From Flaccisagitta enflata (Eukaryota > Chaetognatha > Sagittoidea > Aphragmophora), in contig OZ231128.1 of assembly GCA_965153355.1 (NCBI GenBank), positions 9,362,001 to 9,426,000 on the forward strand: DNA of 64,000 bases. Direction: 5' to 3'. The notes below the pieces were generated by a model that was given only the letters and a program-made list of their open reading frames with translations, was not told the origin of the DNA and did no database searches. This document shows, piece after piece, positions 1-29,970 of the stretch (the first letter of the stretch is position 1; each line of letters starts with the position of its first letter). The position numbers and the translations under genes are program-made.

Positions 1-967
1 ACGCTTATATTCAATCATTCAGCCAGTCTAGCCATTCTCTTATCAAGGTGGATGTGTAAGAAATGTCAATATATAAGAACTATGGATGAAATTATTCTTA
101 ATTTTCAACTCTTTGTGAAGTAAAAGAGATGATTATTTTCTGGTGAAATTCGGGTAAGATTGACAATTGACCGTTAGTGATTTGAAAAGAATGACCAACA
201 GGAGCTTTTATGATATTATCCTACAATATATATGTGTTTTATGGGTCTTTTCCGCAGCTCTGCTGAATTATGAGAGTGGAAGAAAATGGACTCATTCCAG
301 ATTGTCTCAAAACATCATATAACACGTTCAAAATCATCTCTCTATAAAGTAAGACAGATGATTCTCAAATGTTATATTTGCTGGTATTCTGAATTTCCTG
401 CTGGCATTCGTCTAAAACATAAACATAAACATTTTGTTTTTTATTTTTTATCTTTTTTATCTTTTTTCCTTTTTTTTTCTTTATTCTCTATTGAGTCATA
501 TGTGGGTTAAAATGTGGGTTAGAAAATCTAATTTTTAGTCATTCATTTATGAGCACATCCATTCATGCCATCAGTTTTTTTTAGTAAGGGGTTTAGTGTT
601 TTCTTGGACGTACCTTTAATGTCCTCGCGGTGATCGAGAGAAATACACTCATAGATCTTTGTTATATTTGATAGATGATATTTTCCTTTTTTCTCATGTT
701 CATATTTTTTCTTCTTTCTTCAGTGCTGTGCAGTGTTGTGATGTAAGTTGTCTTGTAGGTTTTGATCTCCTCAGTGCATGCGTGTTTTTATTGTCTATCC
801 GTCTGACACGTTTGGACAAAGACCCTGTACGTTTCGGTTGACTTAAATTTGACTTAAATTGACTTAAATTTTTGCATTTTTTTATTTAACAAATCTAATA
901 ATCTATAATTGTAGAGAAATGTACGCACAGGGCTTTGTACCAGATGAACTGTTTCTGATTGGCTTAC
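1..967. other. intron of the myosin gene, no exon recognised
   Basis: AT-rich sequence after the exon 15 donor. I searched both strands for the second IQ motif or rod start and saw none, so the next exon probably lies beyond base 1. A short GACTTAAATT triplicate occurs at 839-869. Confidence 0.5.
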
Positions 968-19055
<18,088 letters not shown>

Positions 19056-19104
19056 TTTAGCTGGTGTCGATGGTAAACCGGAAGACAAAGAAGCTTATCC
19101 TGTG

Positions 19105-19107
<3 letters not shown>

Positions 19108-19180
<73 letters not shown>
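19108..19180. repeat. (GA)n tract beside the start-codon exon
   Basis: Perfect dinucleotide tract immediately upstream of the exon 2 acceptor, so on the coding strand it is a (CT)n polypyrimidine tract that may aid splicing. Confidence 0.95.
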
Positions 19181-19181
<1 letters not shown>

Positions 19182-19387
19182 ATGCATTTGATTAATAAAT
19201 TCAACCAAATTTCTAATTGAACTTATAGTGAGTGGTTAAATTTGAAGTTCTTTTCAAACCCTTTATTCAGTCTTGTGCGATGTTTCGCTGTAGATTCTTA
19301 CCTTTCTAAAACTTCTTAGTCCTGTAGTTGTGGGTGGTCCTGGTTTTATGACCCTGCAAAAGAGGAAGGATAGTCGCTTTAAAATGA

Positions 19388-19648
19388 GGGCGTGTTTCTA
19401 GTGAAGATCAAAAACGCGTTTGTTCGTGTGAAACGCGATAACAGCGTGAACACATATTCAAGAATTCCAACCGTCCCACAAGGGAGTGAGCAAAGTGAGT
19501 GAGCGAGCCCGTGAACAGAGCGAGTGAGCGTAGCAAAGCGGAGCGCTGTGGAGTGAGTGAGCGGAGTGAGCGGTGCGAGCGAACGAACGTAGCAAGCGGC
19601 CGAGTGGCCCTTTCAAAACGCGATTGTCTTTGACTAGAAACGCCCCCT
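19388..19648 (+). mobile_element. Harbinger-like MITE, copy B
   Basis: Ends GGGCGTGTTTCTAGT and ACTAGAAACGCCCCC. Same interior as copy A in the opposite orientation (AACACATATTCAAGAATT..CAACCGTCCCAC). Located in myosin intron 1. Confidence 0.75.
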
Positions 19649-19662
19649 ATGTCCATCAACAA

Positions 19663-19909
19663 TGGGCGTGTCTCTAGTCATGACAAAAAACGCGAATACT
19701 CCCGTTAATCATGAATCATCCATCTAGGGAGTGAGGGAAGTGAGTGAGCCAGTTGTGAACTTGGCAAGCGAGCCAAGCCAATATAGCAAAGCGTAGCGTG
19801 CGGGATGACTCGATGAGTAAGCAGAGTGAGCGGTGCGAGCAAATGAACGTAACAAGCGATATAGCAGCCCGTTTAAACGTCATTGTCCGTGTGTAGAAAA
19901 AGGTCCCAT
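19663..19909 (+). mobile_element. Harbinger-like MITE, copy C (degenerate)
   Basis: Begins GGGCGTGTCTCTAGTC 15 bp after copy B and shares GGGAGTGAG..AGTGAGTGAGC and GTGAGCGGTGCGAGC blocks. The right end is eroded (GTAGAAAAAGGTCCC). Confidence 0.6.
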
Positions 19910-20310
19910 TATCGCATTCCTGTTCGAAACTTTAAAGACACGCTGAGTACATCTTCCGGCAAGCATGCGCGGTACCAACTACCAATGAAATTGGCCCCAG
20001 GCTTAGGCAAGTATAGAATCTACCTAATCTCTGACCTGAACGTGCAATTCATTTGTTATTTACGACTCAAAGGAGAGGCAATTAGACAATATACACGTTA
20101 GCTGTTGAATAGAGCGATTGTTTAACAAATCGTTGCAATAAGCAATCAATACGAATATCAATCAATACATCAATCAATCAGTCAGTCAATTAACATATAG
20201 AAATGAAAGTAGAGATAAGATGAAAAAAAGAATACAGCAAACTAAGCATTCCTCTGTGGAAGTAAACACAAACAGCATCCTGGCATGAACGAAAAATGAC
20301 TGATACTTAC

Positions 20311-20333
20311 CCCTGGCTTGCGCAATTGGTGGT
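20311..20333 (-). other. probable non-coding exon 1 (5' UTR) of the myosin gene
   Basis: A run of about 23 nt lies between the inferred start site and a perfect GTAAGT donor (20305-20310). It would splice to the acceptor CACAG ending at 19100, leaving a 5' UTR of about 67 nt before the ATG at 19055. The exact start nucleotide is a guess from TATA spacing. Confidence 0.55.
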
Positions 20334-20358
20334 GAAGACAAGGGACGGGAACCCTTGC

Positions 20359-20365
20359 TTTTATA
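20359..20365 (-). promoter_or_regulatory. TATA box of the myosin heavy chain gene
   Basis: The minus strand reads GCGGGTATAAAAGCAAGGG here. It lies about 30 bases upstream of a pyrimidine-rich TCTTCACC start-like site (A at 20333), which is followed at once by a consensus GTAAGT donor. Muscle myosin genes commonly use a TATA promoter with a small non-coding first exon. A CACGTG E-box lies further upstream at about 20534-20539. The promoter role is inferred from position, TATA match and the adjoining donor. Confidence 0.7.
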
Positions 20366-20399
20366 CCCGCGAGATGATGACGGGCCGGCGTGAATCTCC

Positions 20400-20930
20400 A
20401 CCCCCCCATTCCCCCCCCCCTACTCCCTCTCCCGGGAAACTGAACGTGGAGGAGGAAATGACAGGCGAGGAGAAAGAAGAGGAGGAAGACGAGGAGAAAG
20501 ACGAGGAGGACGAGAGAAAAACTAAAAGCAAGGTCACGTGAACAATGACTTCGAATGCGTCAAAACTATTTGAGAAAAAAGCCAAACACCGCACCTTAAG
20601 AAGTCACTTGAGGGTAGGCAGAGATGCATCCCTGCCCAATGGATGGGCGGGTGTTGTGTTGAGACTAGGCGGGGGCGGTAGTGATCAGAAAAAAAAACCC
20701 ATTTCTGTCGATATTGCGTCTTCCTACCTACCTAGCTACCTACCTACCTACCTACGACAGCGTGCCCACGAAGCCAACATTTAGAGTAGCAAAACTGGTC
20801 AAAACTGAAAATATACATGAGTGAAAATAGAAAAACAAGTGAATAAAAGTGATTGAGATAAGACATGCGTGATATTTGAAAGCAAAATTTGCATCCTTTA
20901 AGCAAGAGACTCAGATTTAGCATAAATTAC
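20400..20930. other. upstream region of the myosin promoter, no gene seen
   Basis: Contains a C-run block (20400-20430), a purine-rich GAGGAGGAAGACGAGG stretch (20450-20520) and CACGTG at about 20534. ACCT-type repeats lie at 20723-20755. No protein-like frame recognised. Confidence 0.4.
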
Positions 20931-20934
20931 TGAA

Positions 20935-21180
20935 GAAGATTTACAGAAAATTTCTACAAATTTCTTTTTTGTCACTGACAAGGGGTTGGTCGAAATTATA
21001 AGTTTGCATAGAAAATGAAAAAATGAAAAAACAAAGAACATAGTTCTCTTCCCAAATTGTTTTTAGAGAGAACTATGTTTTGGAAAATGCAAAATTCTTC
21101 TGGGCCTGGCTTTCTTATAATTTCGACCTAAGAAAATAGAAAAAAATGTCAACAGAATTTCACTAAAAATCTTCATTTTC
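20935..21180. repeat. eroded palindromic element
   Basis: GGTCGAAATTATA (about 20989) pairs with TATAATTTCGACC (about 21116), ACATAGTTCTCT with AGAGAACTATGT, and the outer GAAGATTT with AAATCTTC. Intervening bases match only in part. Consistent with an old foldback or MITE. Confidence 0.6.
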
Positions 21181-21382
21181 TTGCTTTTTTCCACAAGAAT
21201 TGTTTATCAAAAGGCGATTTAAAGTGCAAAATGTGGATCAGAGGTACATATCAAGTGTATCCAGTGACAACTTGACCAATGATAACATTTGTGGATAGAT
21301 GATTATCCCATTATTGATGCAAAAGTGGGGTGAAGCGCTTCATTTTTCCCTGACAGATTTCATGTCCTACCTACCTAACACC

Positions 21383-21976
21383 TGTAACACAATTATTGAA
21401 AAGGCATTGCAAAGACAGCATTTAATTAGCTTTTATTTGCTTCATACACTGACTAGGTCAAATCTAAATAAGTCAATACATATAAAGAGGCATTTTATCT
21501 TTGATTTTGCCAATTTCAATTGTTTAAAGCGACCTAATTCACAATTAATTACACCTAAAAGGATGGTGATTGTTCTCAAATTATGATCTTTATCATTACA
21601 TTTCATTTGATACAAGCCATGTTGCCTTTATTAAATCTGATTGAAATTCATGACCAAATTGAAGGGCTTTTCAAAACTACGCAATCGTGCAATCGTGCAA
21701 TCCGCATGTCCAGGACTGGTTTTCTTAAGAAATGACATGCTTTTGAAAATGAGAGGTCTTTTTTTGGTTATTTTGAAGCTGTTTTCATTGGGGACGCTGT
21801 CACAATTTTTAGCATATCTCAACATAGCCTGTATCAATTTGAATAAAATTCATTAGCAAAATAAAGTATTTTCTATGCTTTAGCAAATAGTAAAATTCAT
21901 TCAAATCAAAATGCCTTGGTTTAGATATGGTAGCATCAATATCTTTTTTCAATAATTGTGTTACAGTTGTTACAGA
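21383..21976. mobile_element. putative ~590-bp element with ~23-bp terminal inverted repeats
   Basis: CTGTAACACAATTATTGAAAA at about 21383 is matched by the complement of TTTTCAATAATTGTGTTACAG near 21950-21970. The interior shows no conserved frame. No target duplication could be assigned. Confidence 0.5.
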
Positions 21977-22079
21977 CAGACAGACCAATGGTCAGACGGA
22001 TTAAGTGACTTATTAGGTCGCGAGGAAAAAGGAAAAGGAAGAGTAGGAGGGTCCAAAGGAGGAACAAGTGGGAATAGGT

Positions 22080-24367
22080 ATTGCCGCTCTCCCTGGTCTC
22101 CGCCCTCCCTCTCATGAAACCTCCCTTCACAGAACAAGTTGCTAATTTCTGTTCTGTAGCACTCCCTACAAGGTCCCGCACTCCCTTTTTGAAGGTCGGG
22201 GTTAAACTGACTGAATTACTGTGAGCACTCCCTTCTACATGCCGCACTCCCTCTTATGACATCAGTTGATAAAGTTTTTGTTGCTGTCAGCACTCCCCTG
22301 CCAATCCCGCCCTCCCTTTTGTCAGATCAGTCTGATATTGACACTTTTTTCATTGCTGCTAGCACTCCCTTTTACTTCCCGCACTCCCTCTCATGAATGA
22401 AGGTTGATTCTAATTTTGTTGCTGTCAGCACTCCCCTGCCCATCCCGCCCTCCCTTTTGTCACATCAGTCTGTTATTGACTTTTTTCCATTGCTGCTAGC
22501 ACTCCCTTTTACTTCCCGCACTCCCTCTCATGAATAAAGGTTGATTCTAATTCTGTTGCTGTCAGCACTCCCCTGCCCATCCCGCCCTCCCTTTTGTCAG
22601 ATCAGTCTGATATCAACTTTTTTCCATTGCTGCTAGCACTCCCTTTTACTTCCCGCACTCCCTCTCATGAATAAGGGTTGTATCTGATCTTGTTGCTGTC
22701 AGCACTCCCCTGCCAATCCCGCCCTCCCTTTTGTCAGATCAGTCTGATATCAACTTTTTTCCATTGCTGCTAGCACTCCCTTTTACTTCCCGCACTCCCT
22801 CTCATGAATAAGGGTTGTATCTGATCTTGTTGCTGTCAGCACTCCCCTGCCAATCCCGCCCTCCCTTTTGTCACATCAGTCTGTTATTGACTTTTTCCAT
22901 TGCTACTTCCTCCTTTTACTTCCCGCACTCCCTCTCATGAATAAAGGTTGATTCTAATTCTGTTGCTGTCAGCACTCCCCCACTCCGCCCTCACTTGTCA
23001 GATCAGTCTGATATCAACTTTTCCATTGCTGCTAGCACTCCCTTTTACTTCCCGCACTCCCTCTCATGAATAAGGGTTGTATCTGATCTTGTTGCTGTCA
23101 GCACTCCCCTGCCCATCCCGCCCTCCCTTTTGTCAGATCAGTCTGATATCAACTTTTTTCCATTGCTGCTAGCACTCCCTTTTACTTCCCGCACTCCCTC
23201 TCATGAATAAGGGTTGTATCTGATCTTGTTGCTGTCAGCACTCCCCTGCCAATCCCGCCCTCCCTTTTGTCAGATCAGTCTGATATCAACTTTTTTCCAT
23301 TGCTGCTAGCACTCCCTTTTACTTCCCGCACTCCCTCTCATGAATAAAGGTTGATTCTAATTTTGTTGCTGTCAGCACTCCCCTGCCCATCCCGCCCTCC
23401 CTTTTATCACATCAGATTGTTATTGACTTTTTTCCATTGCTGCTAGCACTCCCTTTTACTTCCCGCACTCCCTCTCATGAATGAAGGTTGATTCTAATTT
23501 TGTTGCTGTCAGCACTCCCCTGCCCATCCCGCCCTCCCTTTTGTCACATCAGTCTGTTATTGACTTTTTTCCATTGCTGCTAGCACTCCCTTTTACTTCC
23601 CGCACTCCCTCTCATGAATAAAGGTTGATTCTAATTTTGTTGCTGTCAGCACTCCCCTGCCAATCCCGCCCTCCCTTTTGTCAGATCAGTCTGATATTGA
23701 CTTTTTTCCATTGCTGCTAGCACTCCCTTTTACTTCCCGCACTCCCTCTCATGAATGAAGGTTGATTCTAATTTTGTTGCTGTCAGCACTCCCCTGCCCA
23801 TCCCGCCCTCCCTTTTGTCACATCAGTCTGTTATTGACTTTTTTCCATTGCTGCTAGCACTCCCTTTTACTTCCCGCACTCCCTCTCATGAATGAAGGTT
23901 GATTTACTTTTGTTGCTGTCAGCACTCCCCTGCCAATCCCGCCCTCCCTTTTGTCAGATCAGTCTGATATCAACTTTTTTCCATTGCTGCTAGCACTCCC
24001 TTTTACTTCCCGCACTCCCTCTCATGAATGAAGGTTGATCCTGATTTTGTTGCTGCCAGCTCCCCTGCCAATCCCGCCCTCCCTTTTGTCAGATCAGTCT
24101 GATATCAACTTTTTTCCATTGCTGCTAGCACTCCCTTTTACTTCCCGCACTCCCTCTCATGAATAAGGGTTGTATCTGATCTTGTTGCTGTCAGCACTCC
24201 CCTGCCAATCCCGCCCTCCCTTTTGTCAGATCAGTCTGATATCAACTTTTTTCCATTGCTGCTAGCACTCCTTTTACTTCCCGCACTCCCTCTCATGAAT
24301 GAAGAGATCGGAAGTTTACTTTGGTTGCTGTCCAGCACTCCCCTGCCAATCCGCGCCCTCCCTTTTG
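22080..24367. repeat. 137-bp satellite array, about 16 copies, truncated at the assembly gap
   Basis: Spacing between successive CCCGCACTCCCTCTCATGAAT boxes is exactly 137 bp (22381, 22518, 22655, 22792). Each unit is itself two related halves, TTGCTGCTAGCACTCCC.. and TTGCTGTCAGCACTCCC... Variants (GTCAGATCAGTCTGATATC versus GTCACATCAGTCTGTTATT; TGAAGGTTGATT versus TAAGGGTTGTAT) alternate irregularly. The left edge (22080-22260) is diverged. The true array length is unknown because it runs into the N gap. Confidence 0.96.
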
Positions 24368-24377
24368 NNNNNNNNNN
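24368..24377. other. assembly gap (10 N)
   Basis: Ten undetermined bases at the end of the 137-bp array, probably a placeholder of unknown true size. Confidence 0.99.
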
Positions 24378-24961
24378 AGTGATCATTTATCTACAATATT
24401 CAACATTTCAGATGATTTTTTTTTTTTTTTTTTGCGATTTCGCGATAAAGCGAAAGATAGGAGAGACACTCGGACCAACCCGGAGTTAAAGCTTTATCGG
24501 ACGGATCTTTCGTTATGGATTCTCTATTCTTACGATTTTATGTTTTTACTTTAAAATCCTTAATGAATTTCTTTTTATATGGGACCTCATTGGAAAAAAA
24601 GTCACTTAGACTTTCATGAGCTATCCCTCGAAGCACATCATTTTTTTTACAATATTCTTCTTTGTAATAACCATGTTGCTCCATGAATTAAATTCATTCA
24701 TTCATTCATTCAAAGCAGACACTTCCAGATCGGTTATATGAATGTGCTTCACAAAGTGGGAAACGGTGTTTTGTAAACAGAGACCCTGCACGTAACAAAA
24801 TGAAACTATATTGCACATCGGATCAAGAAAGAGGCGATGGCCGATGAGTGCAATTAAATGTGTTTTACTGAGATCAACCAACCGAGCAACCAATTTCAGT
24901 CAGTGGGATGGTTAGTTAGTTGATCCACCCGTCGATCATTAATTTCATCAGTTATTCACTA

Positions 24962-25588
24962 ACACCATCCGTTCAAACTACCGCCAGGTGGTTTTTAGTA
25001 TTACTCTGAATTTTCCGCTTGTTTATATTCAGGATGAACTTACTGAACCATGATCCAGCTTCAAAGAAATCTATCTTGTGGCGCCTTTTGAGAAAAATCC
25101 AAAATTAAATGTTTTTCATCCTATTTTGCACCCAGATTCTAGAGGGTTGTTAGAAAACCTTTTTAGATAGCATATTTGAATTCCTGATGAAATTTCCTTT
25201 CATTTGATATGTCGCACCATATATTTTTTAAAAGAGATCAAATTTTCAATTTTTAAGCCACCGTTGCAAATTATTACTTTTGGTAACGGTGGCTTAAAAA
25301 CTAAAATTTTTATTTTTTCTTGAAAATACAAATTGCGACCTATCAAATGAAAGTAAATTTCATCAGGAATTCAAAAATACTATCTACAAAGATCTTCTAA
25401 CAACCCTAAAAATTCTGACTGCAAGATAAGAGGAAAAATTATCAATTTTGGATTTTTTTCAAAAAATGCTACAAGAAAGATTTCTTTGAAGCTGGATTCT
25501 TATTCAGGAGGTCCATATTGAGTGTAAATAAGCAGAAAATCCAGAGTAATACTTTAAACCACCTGGCGGTAGTTTGAAAGGATGGTGC
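24962..25588. mobile_element. long inverted-repeat (foldback) element
   Basis: Two arms of about 300 bp run from CACCATCC..TTCAAACTACCGCC to the centre GCCACCGTTGC...GGTAACGGTGGC and back. They are diverged but colinear complements with a short loop near 25267-25285. TA lies just outside both ends (24960-24961, 25589-25590), compatible with a Tc1/mariner-type MITE. No coding frame. Confidence 0.8.
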
Positions 25589-25650
25589 TAAATGACCAAA
25601 TGGCCGTTGCGTTGCCCACGCACATAATTTGGTTAAATCAAATGAAAAGA

Positions 25651-25875
25651 TAACAAGGCCGGATACACGGCTATACCTAAGTCGCGTGCGAAAGTGCAGG
25701 GGCATTGATCAAAAAAGGCTAACCAAGAATTTGGTTGGGAGTAGTAATGCCCCTAAACGCTGAAAAAGCGTGTTGCAAACGGACAGACCAACGGACAGAC
25801 CAACGGACAGACCAACGGACACTCAGGTCGACCATCAGACAGCGGATTAAAAATTTTGTGCACGCGACTAAAAAA
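25651..25875 (+). mobile_element. hairpin-family element copy h
   Basis: Head AACAAGGCCGGATACACGG, arm AGTCGCGTGCG, three tandem ACGGACAGACCA units, and tail TGCACGCGACTAAAAA. The left half of the 3' palindrome is eroded but the right half still matches the 5' arm. Confidence 0.72.
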
Positions 25876-25950
25876 GAAAGACGGGCAGAATTGCAATCAG
25901 TGATTTCAGTTTCTAAGTTTCACTGACTGAATATCGATGAAAACAAAGGA

Positions 25951-26187
25951 AAACAAGGTCAGGTACACGTCTACCCAAGTCAAGTTAGGGTGGGCAGGGT
26001 CAGTGATAAAGTATTGGGGCAGGAACAGTAGGGAAAAAAGCGCCCACAAACGAAAAAGCTAAGTGTCACCGACGGATTGATAGACCGATGGACGGACTGA
26101 TAGTTGGACCGATGGACGGAACAACGGATCGACCGACTGACCGAGAGACATAGCGGGTCGCGGAGTAGCGTGCTCGCGATTAAAAAA
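25951..26187 (+). mobile_element. hairpin-family element copy i
   Basis: Head AAACAAGGTCAGGTACACG, GGGTGGGCAGGGTCAGTGA, GACCGATGGACGGA repeats, and tail GCGTGCTCGCGATTAAAAA. Followed by four 16-bp AAAAAAGTTGCAGATT units (26184-26243) that look like local slippage of its end. Confidence 0.7.
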
Positions 26188-26589
26188 GTTGCAGATTAAA
26201 AAAGTTGCAGATTAAAAAAGTTGCAGATTAAAAAAGTTGCAGAACAACATTTTTTTCTTCGGTGCTTTTAAAACACTTACAGTTACACTTTTACACGACG
26301 GAGAACCTTGATTGGATTATGAATTTCACTGTTCGAAATAACTTCTCAACACCATCCAAAACGGCATAACAGGTCCTAATAATTCTTTACCTAGCATGCC
26401 GCAGGTCCATTGCCGCACAGGTCAATTGTGGAGATGCTCTTGAAAGCTTAATACGGCTCCAACATTCAAATGGTCGTTAAACTTTGTTTTCAAATCTGAT
26501 CTCATTACAACCTACGTAGTAGTAAAGAGAATACGACGGCGAATTTTCGAAGGAAAATTAAGTGTTTCACCAGACTTTTCGAAAATGTA

Positions 26590-28370
26590 CCCTTACATTC
26601 AAAATGTACCTCTTCATGATTTTTTCCTTAGTTTTGGATTGCTCTCAGGCTAGATGTACCCCCTTACTTATGAAGTGGGTTTTGATCTCAAATGTACCCC
26701 TGATATTTGAGATGTACTCCATTCAATATCAGTGGGTTTAGATCCCAAATGGTACCTTGGTATTTGAAATGTACCTAAGATTTTTTTTCCTTAGTTTTCT
26801 TTGGGATTGCTCTCAGATGTACCATTTAGGTAAAGTGGGTTTCAATTCCCAAATGTACCCCTTTTCTTATATTTGAAATGCATCCCCCAGATTTTTTCCT
26901 TAGTTTTGATTGCTCTCAGATGTAACCTCTTCAATATAAGTGGGTTTCGATCTTCAAATGTACCCCTGATAATTGAGATGTACCCCATTCAATATCAGTG
27001 GGTTTAGATCCCAAATGAAAAATTTACATTTGAAATCCTAGATATATTCTGCAGATTTTTTTCCTTTAGTTTTGGATTGCTTCCTAAGATGTACCCTTTA
27101 TAAGTGGTTTCGATCTCAAATGTACCTCTGATAATTGAGATGTACCCCTATTCAATAACAGTAAGGTTTAGATCCCAAATGCACTTTACATTGGAAATGT
27201 ACCCCCAGATTTTTTCCTTAGTTTTGATTGGTCTCAGATGTACCCTCTTCATTATAAGTGGGTTTCGATCTCAAATGTACCCCTGATAATTGAGATGTAC
27301 CCCCTTCAATATCAGTGGGTTTAGATCCCAAATGTACCCCTTGCTACTCCAAATGTACCCCAGATTCTTTTTCCTAGTTTTGGATATAGCTCTCAGACGT
27401 GAGATGTACCCTCTTCATTGTCAGTGGGTTTAGATCTCAAATGTACCCCTGATATTTGAGATATACCTTCTTCAATATCAGTGGGTTTAGATCCCAAATG
27501 TACCCCTTACATTTGAAATGTACCCCAAGATTTTTTTCTTAGTTTTGGATTGCTCAGATGTACTCCTCTTCATTTAAAGTGGGTTTCGATCTCAAATGCA
27601 TTCCTTATATTTGAAATAAAAAATTTCCAGATTTTTTTTCCTTTAGTTTTGGATTGCTCTCAGATACCTCTTCATTATATGGTTTCTGACCCCAATGTAC
27701 CCCTGATAATTGAGATGTACCCTGTTCAATATCAGTGGCTTCAGATCTAAAATGTACTCTTCAATATCAGTGGGTTTAGGCTCAAAATGTAAATTTCCTT
27801 AGCATTTGAGATACCCTTATTTTTCCTTTTCTTTTTAGTTTGGGTTTTGGTTTCAGATGTAAAAATTTCTCTTCATTATGAGTGGGTTTAGAACTCAAAT
27901 GTACCCCCTTTTCTGACAATTGAAACGTACCCCCTTCATTATCAGTGAGTTTAGATCTCAAATGTACTCTTACATTTGAGATGTACCCCAAGATTTTTCC
28001 TAACATTGGTTTCGGCTTAGATGTACCCTCTTCATTCTATGAGTGGGTTTAGATCTCAAATGTACCCTGATAATTGAGATACCTCTTCATTATCAACAGC
28101 TGTAGTTTTAGGTCTCAAATGTACCCCTAGCATTTGAGATGTACCCTCAGATTTTTCCTTAGTTTGGGTTTTGCTCTCAGATGTACCCTCCTCATTATGA
28201 GTGGGTTTCTGATTCAGACGTACTCCCTGATAATTTAGATGTACCCTTCATTATCAAAAGAAGTTTAGGTCTCAAACTGCAATTCTAGCATTTGAGATGT
28301 ACCCCAGATTTTTCCTCCTTAGTTTGGGTTTTGCTCTCAGATGTACCTTCTTCATTATCCAATGCGTGCT
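26590..28370 (-). repeat. diverged block of the 156-bp (GTACAT) satellite
   Basis: TGTACCCC..., AGTGGGTTT.GATC and TTTTTCCTTAGTTTTGGATTG motifs repeat in the order of the 38-43 kb satellite but on the opposite strand and with many indels. A further fragment lies at 29140-29490. Several units carry AAAAATTT where the TACCCC box should be. Confidence 0.9.
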
Positions 28371-28396
28371 AATCTTCAGGAAAAAGTCAAAACACT

Positions 28397-28735
<339 letters not shown>

Positions 28736-28769
28736 TGAAACAGTGACATGTAACACAGGGTATCAATAT

Positions 28770-28935
28770 TGTTGTGGACAGGGGCATCCAACCCCATCTG
28801 CACCCCAACCCCCACACACAAGTATCTAGACCGCTTGTTTTTCCACTTTTTCACTCGGACGACAGACGGACCAACAGACCGATGGATGGACTGACACACA
28901 AAGCCTCTCATAGAGTCCGGAGTTGAAATGAGAGA
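28770..28935 (+). mobile_element. hairpin-family related fragment
   Basis: GGGGCATCCAACCCCA..CCCCAACCCCCACACA block followed by GACGGACCAACAGACC and AAGCCTCTCATAGAGTCCGG. The first block recurs reversed at 50150-50180. The terminal palindrome is degraded. Confidence 0.5.
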
Positions 28936-29139
28936 GAAACTGTGCTGCCAAGATGCACAATTATCACCAAACACATTTCAAAGTTCAAACAGACTTCAAC
29001 TAAATTGATTCCTTGTTTTTTAGGAAAATGCAAAAAATGCAGAAAATTAAAAAAAGATTCAAAAATTCATAGCTCCAAAACTATTGATCGCACAGAATTC
29101 TGCTTGGCGTCATCTGAAAGAGGAGAATTAGCTCTTTCT

Positions 29140-29490
29140 TACCCTCTTCATTATGAGTGGGTTTAGATCTCAAATGTACCCCTGATAATTGAGATGTACC
29201 CCCTTCATTATCAGTAAGTTTAGGTCTCAAATGTACCCCTAGCATTTGAGATGTACCCCCAGATTTTTCCTTAGTTTGGGTTTTGCTCTCAGATGTACCC
29301 TCTTCATTATGAGTGGGTTTAGATCTCAAATGTACCCCTTGTATTTGAGATGTACCCCCTTTATTATCAGTGGGTTTAGATCTGAAATGTACCCCTTGCA
29401 TTTGAGATGTACCCCCAGATTTTTCCTTAGTTTGGGTTTTGCTCTCGGATGTACCCTCTTCATTATGAGTGGGTTTAGATCTCAAATGAT
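29140..29490 (-). repeat. satellite fragment, 156-bp family
   Basis: Two to three units with the minus-strand order GTACCC / GAGTGGGTTTAGATCTCAAA / CTTAGTTTGGGTTTTGCTCTC. These belong to the GTTTGGGTTTTGCTCTC variant rather than the GTTTTGGATTGCTCTC variant of the main array. Confidence 0.9.
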
Positions 29491-29970
29491 ATATTTCATT
29501 TCCATGTCCAATCCACGTGGAATTTTTCCGACATGAGTGGATTTGGTTACTTATTATTATCCCTAGATGTAGCATAATCATTTTGATTACTCATCTTCTC
29601 TCTGTTGTACCCTGCCAAGGAAATATGTTTTTTTATTAAGATATGAAGTCAAATGCTGATGCTCGTCCTAAAGACACTGCAATGAAGTAAAATAAAGAAC
29701 AGCAGTCAGCTAAGAGGCAGAAAAATCGCAAATGAAAAAGCACATGAAAAAATCCAAACCTGCTGGGGTAGATCTAGTAATCATATTGTACATCTAAGAT
29801 TGAAACCTATTGATGATCAGTAAAAAAAGCCAGTCTTCGACTTTTTTACTGAACATGCAAATACAAGAAAGCACGTTAGTGACCATAGCTGCTCATCCAT
29901 GAGGGCGTTTCTAGGTATTCTAGCTCATTTAGCTCATGAAGCTGTCTTTTTCCTGAATCTAAATTGGATA

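Noticed and set aside
22080-24367. CRISPR-like regular spacing
   Set aside because: Units are contiguous 137-bp tandem copies without unique spacers, in an animal genome.
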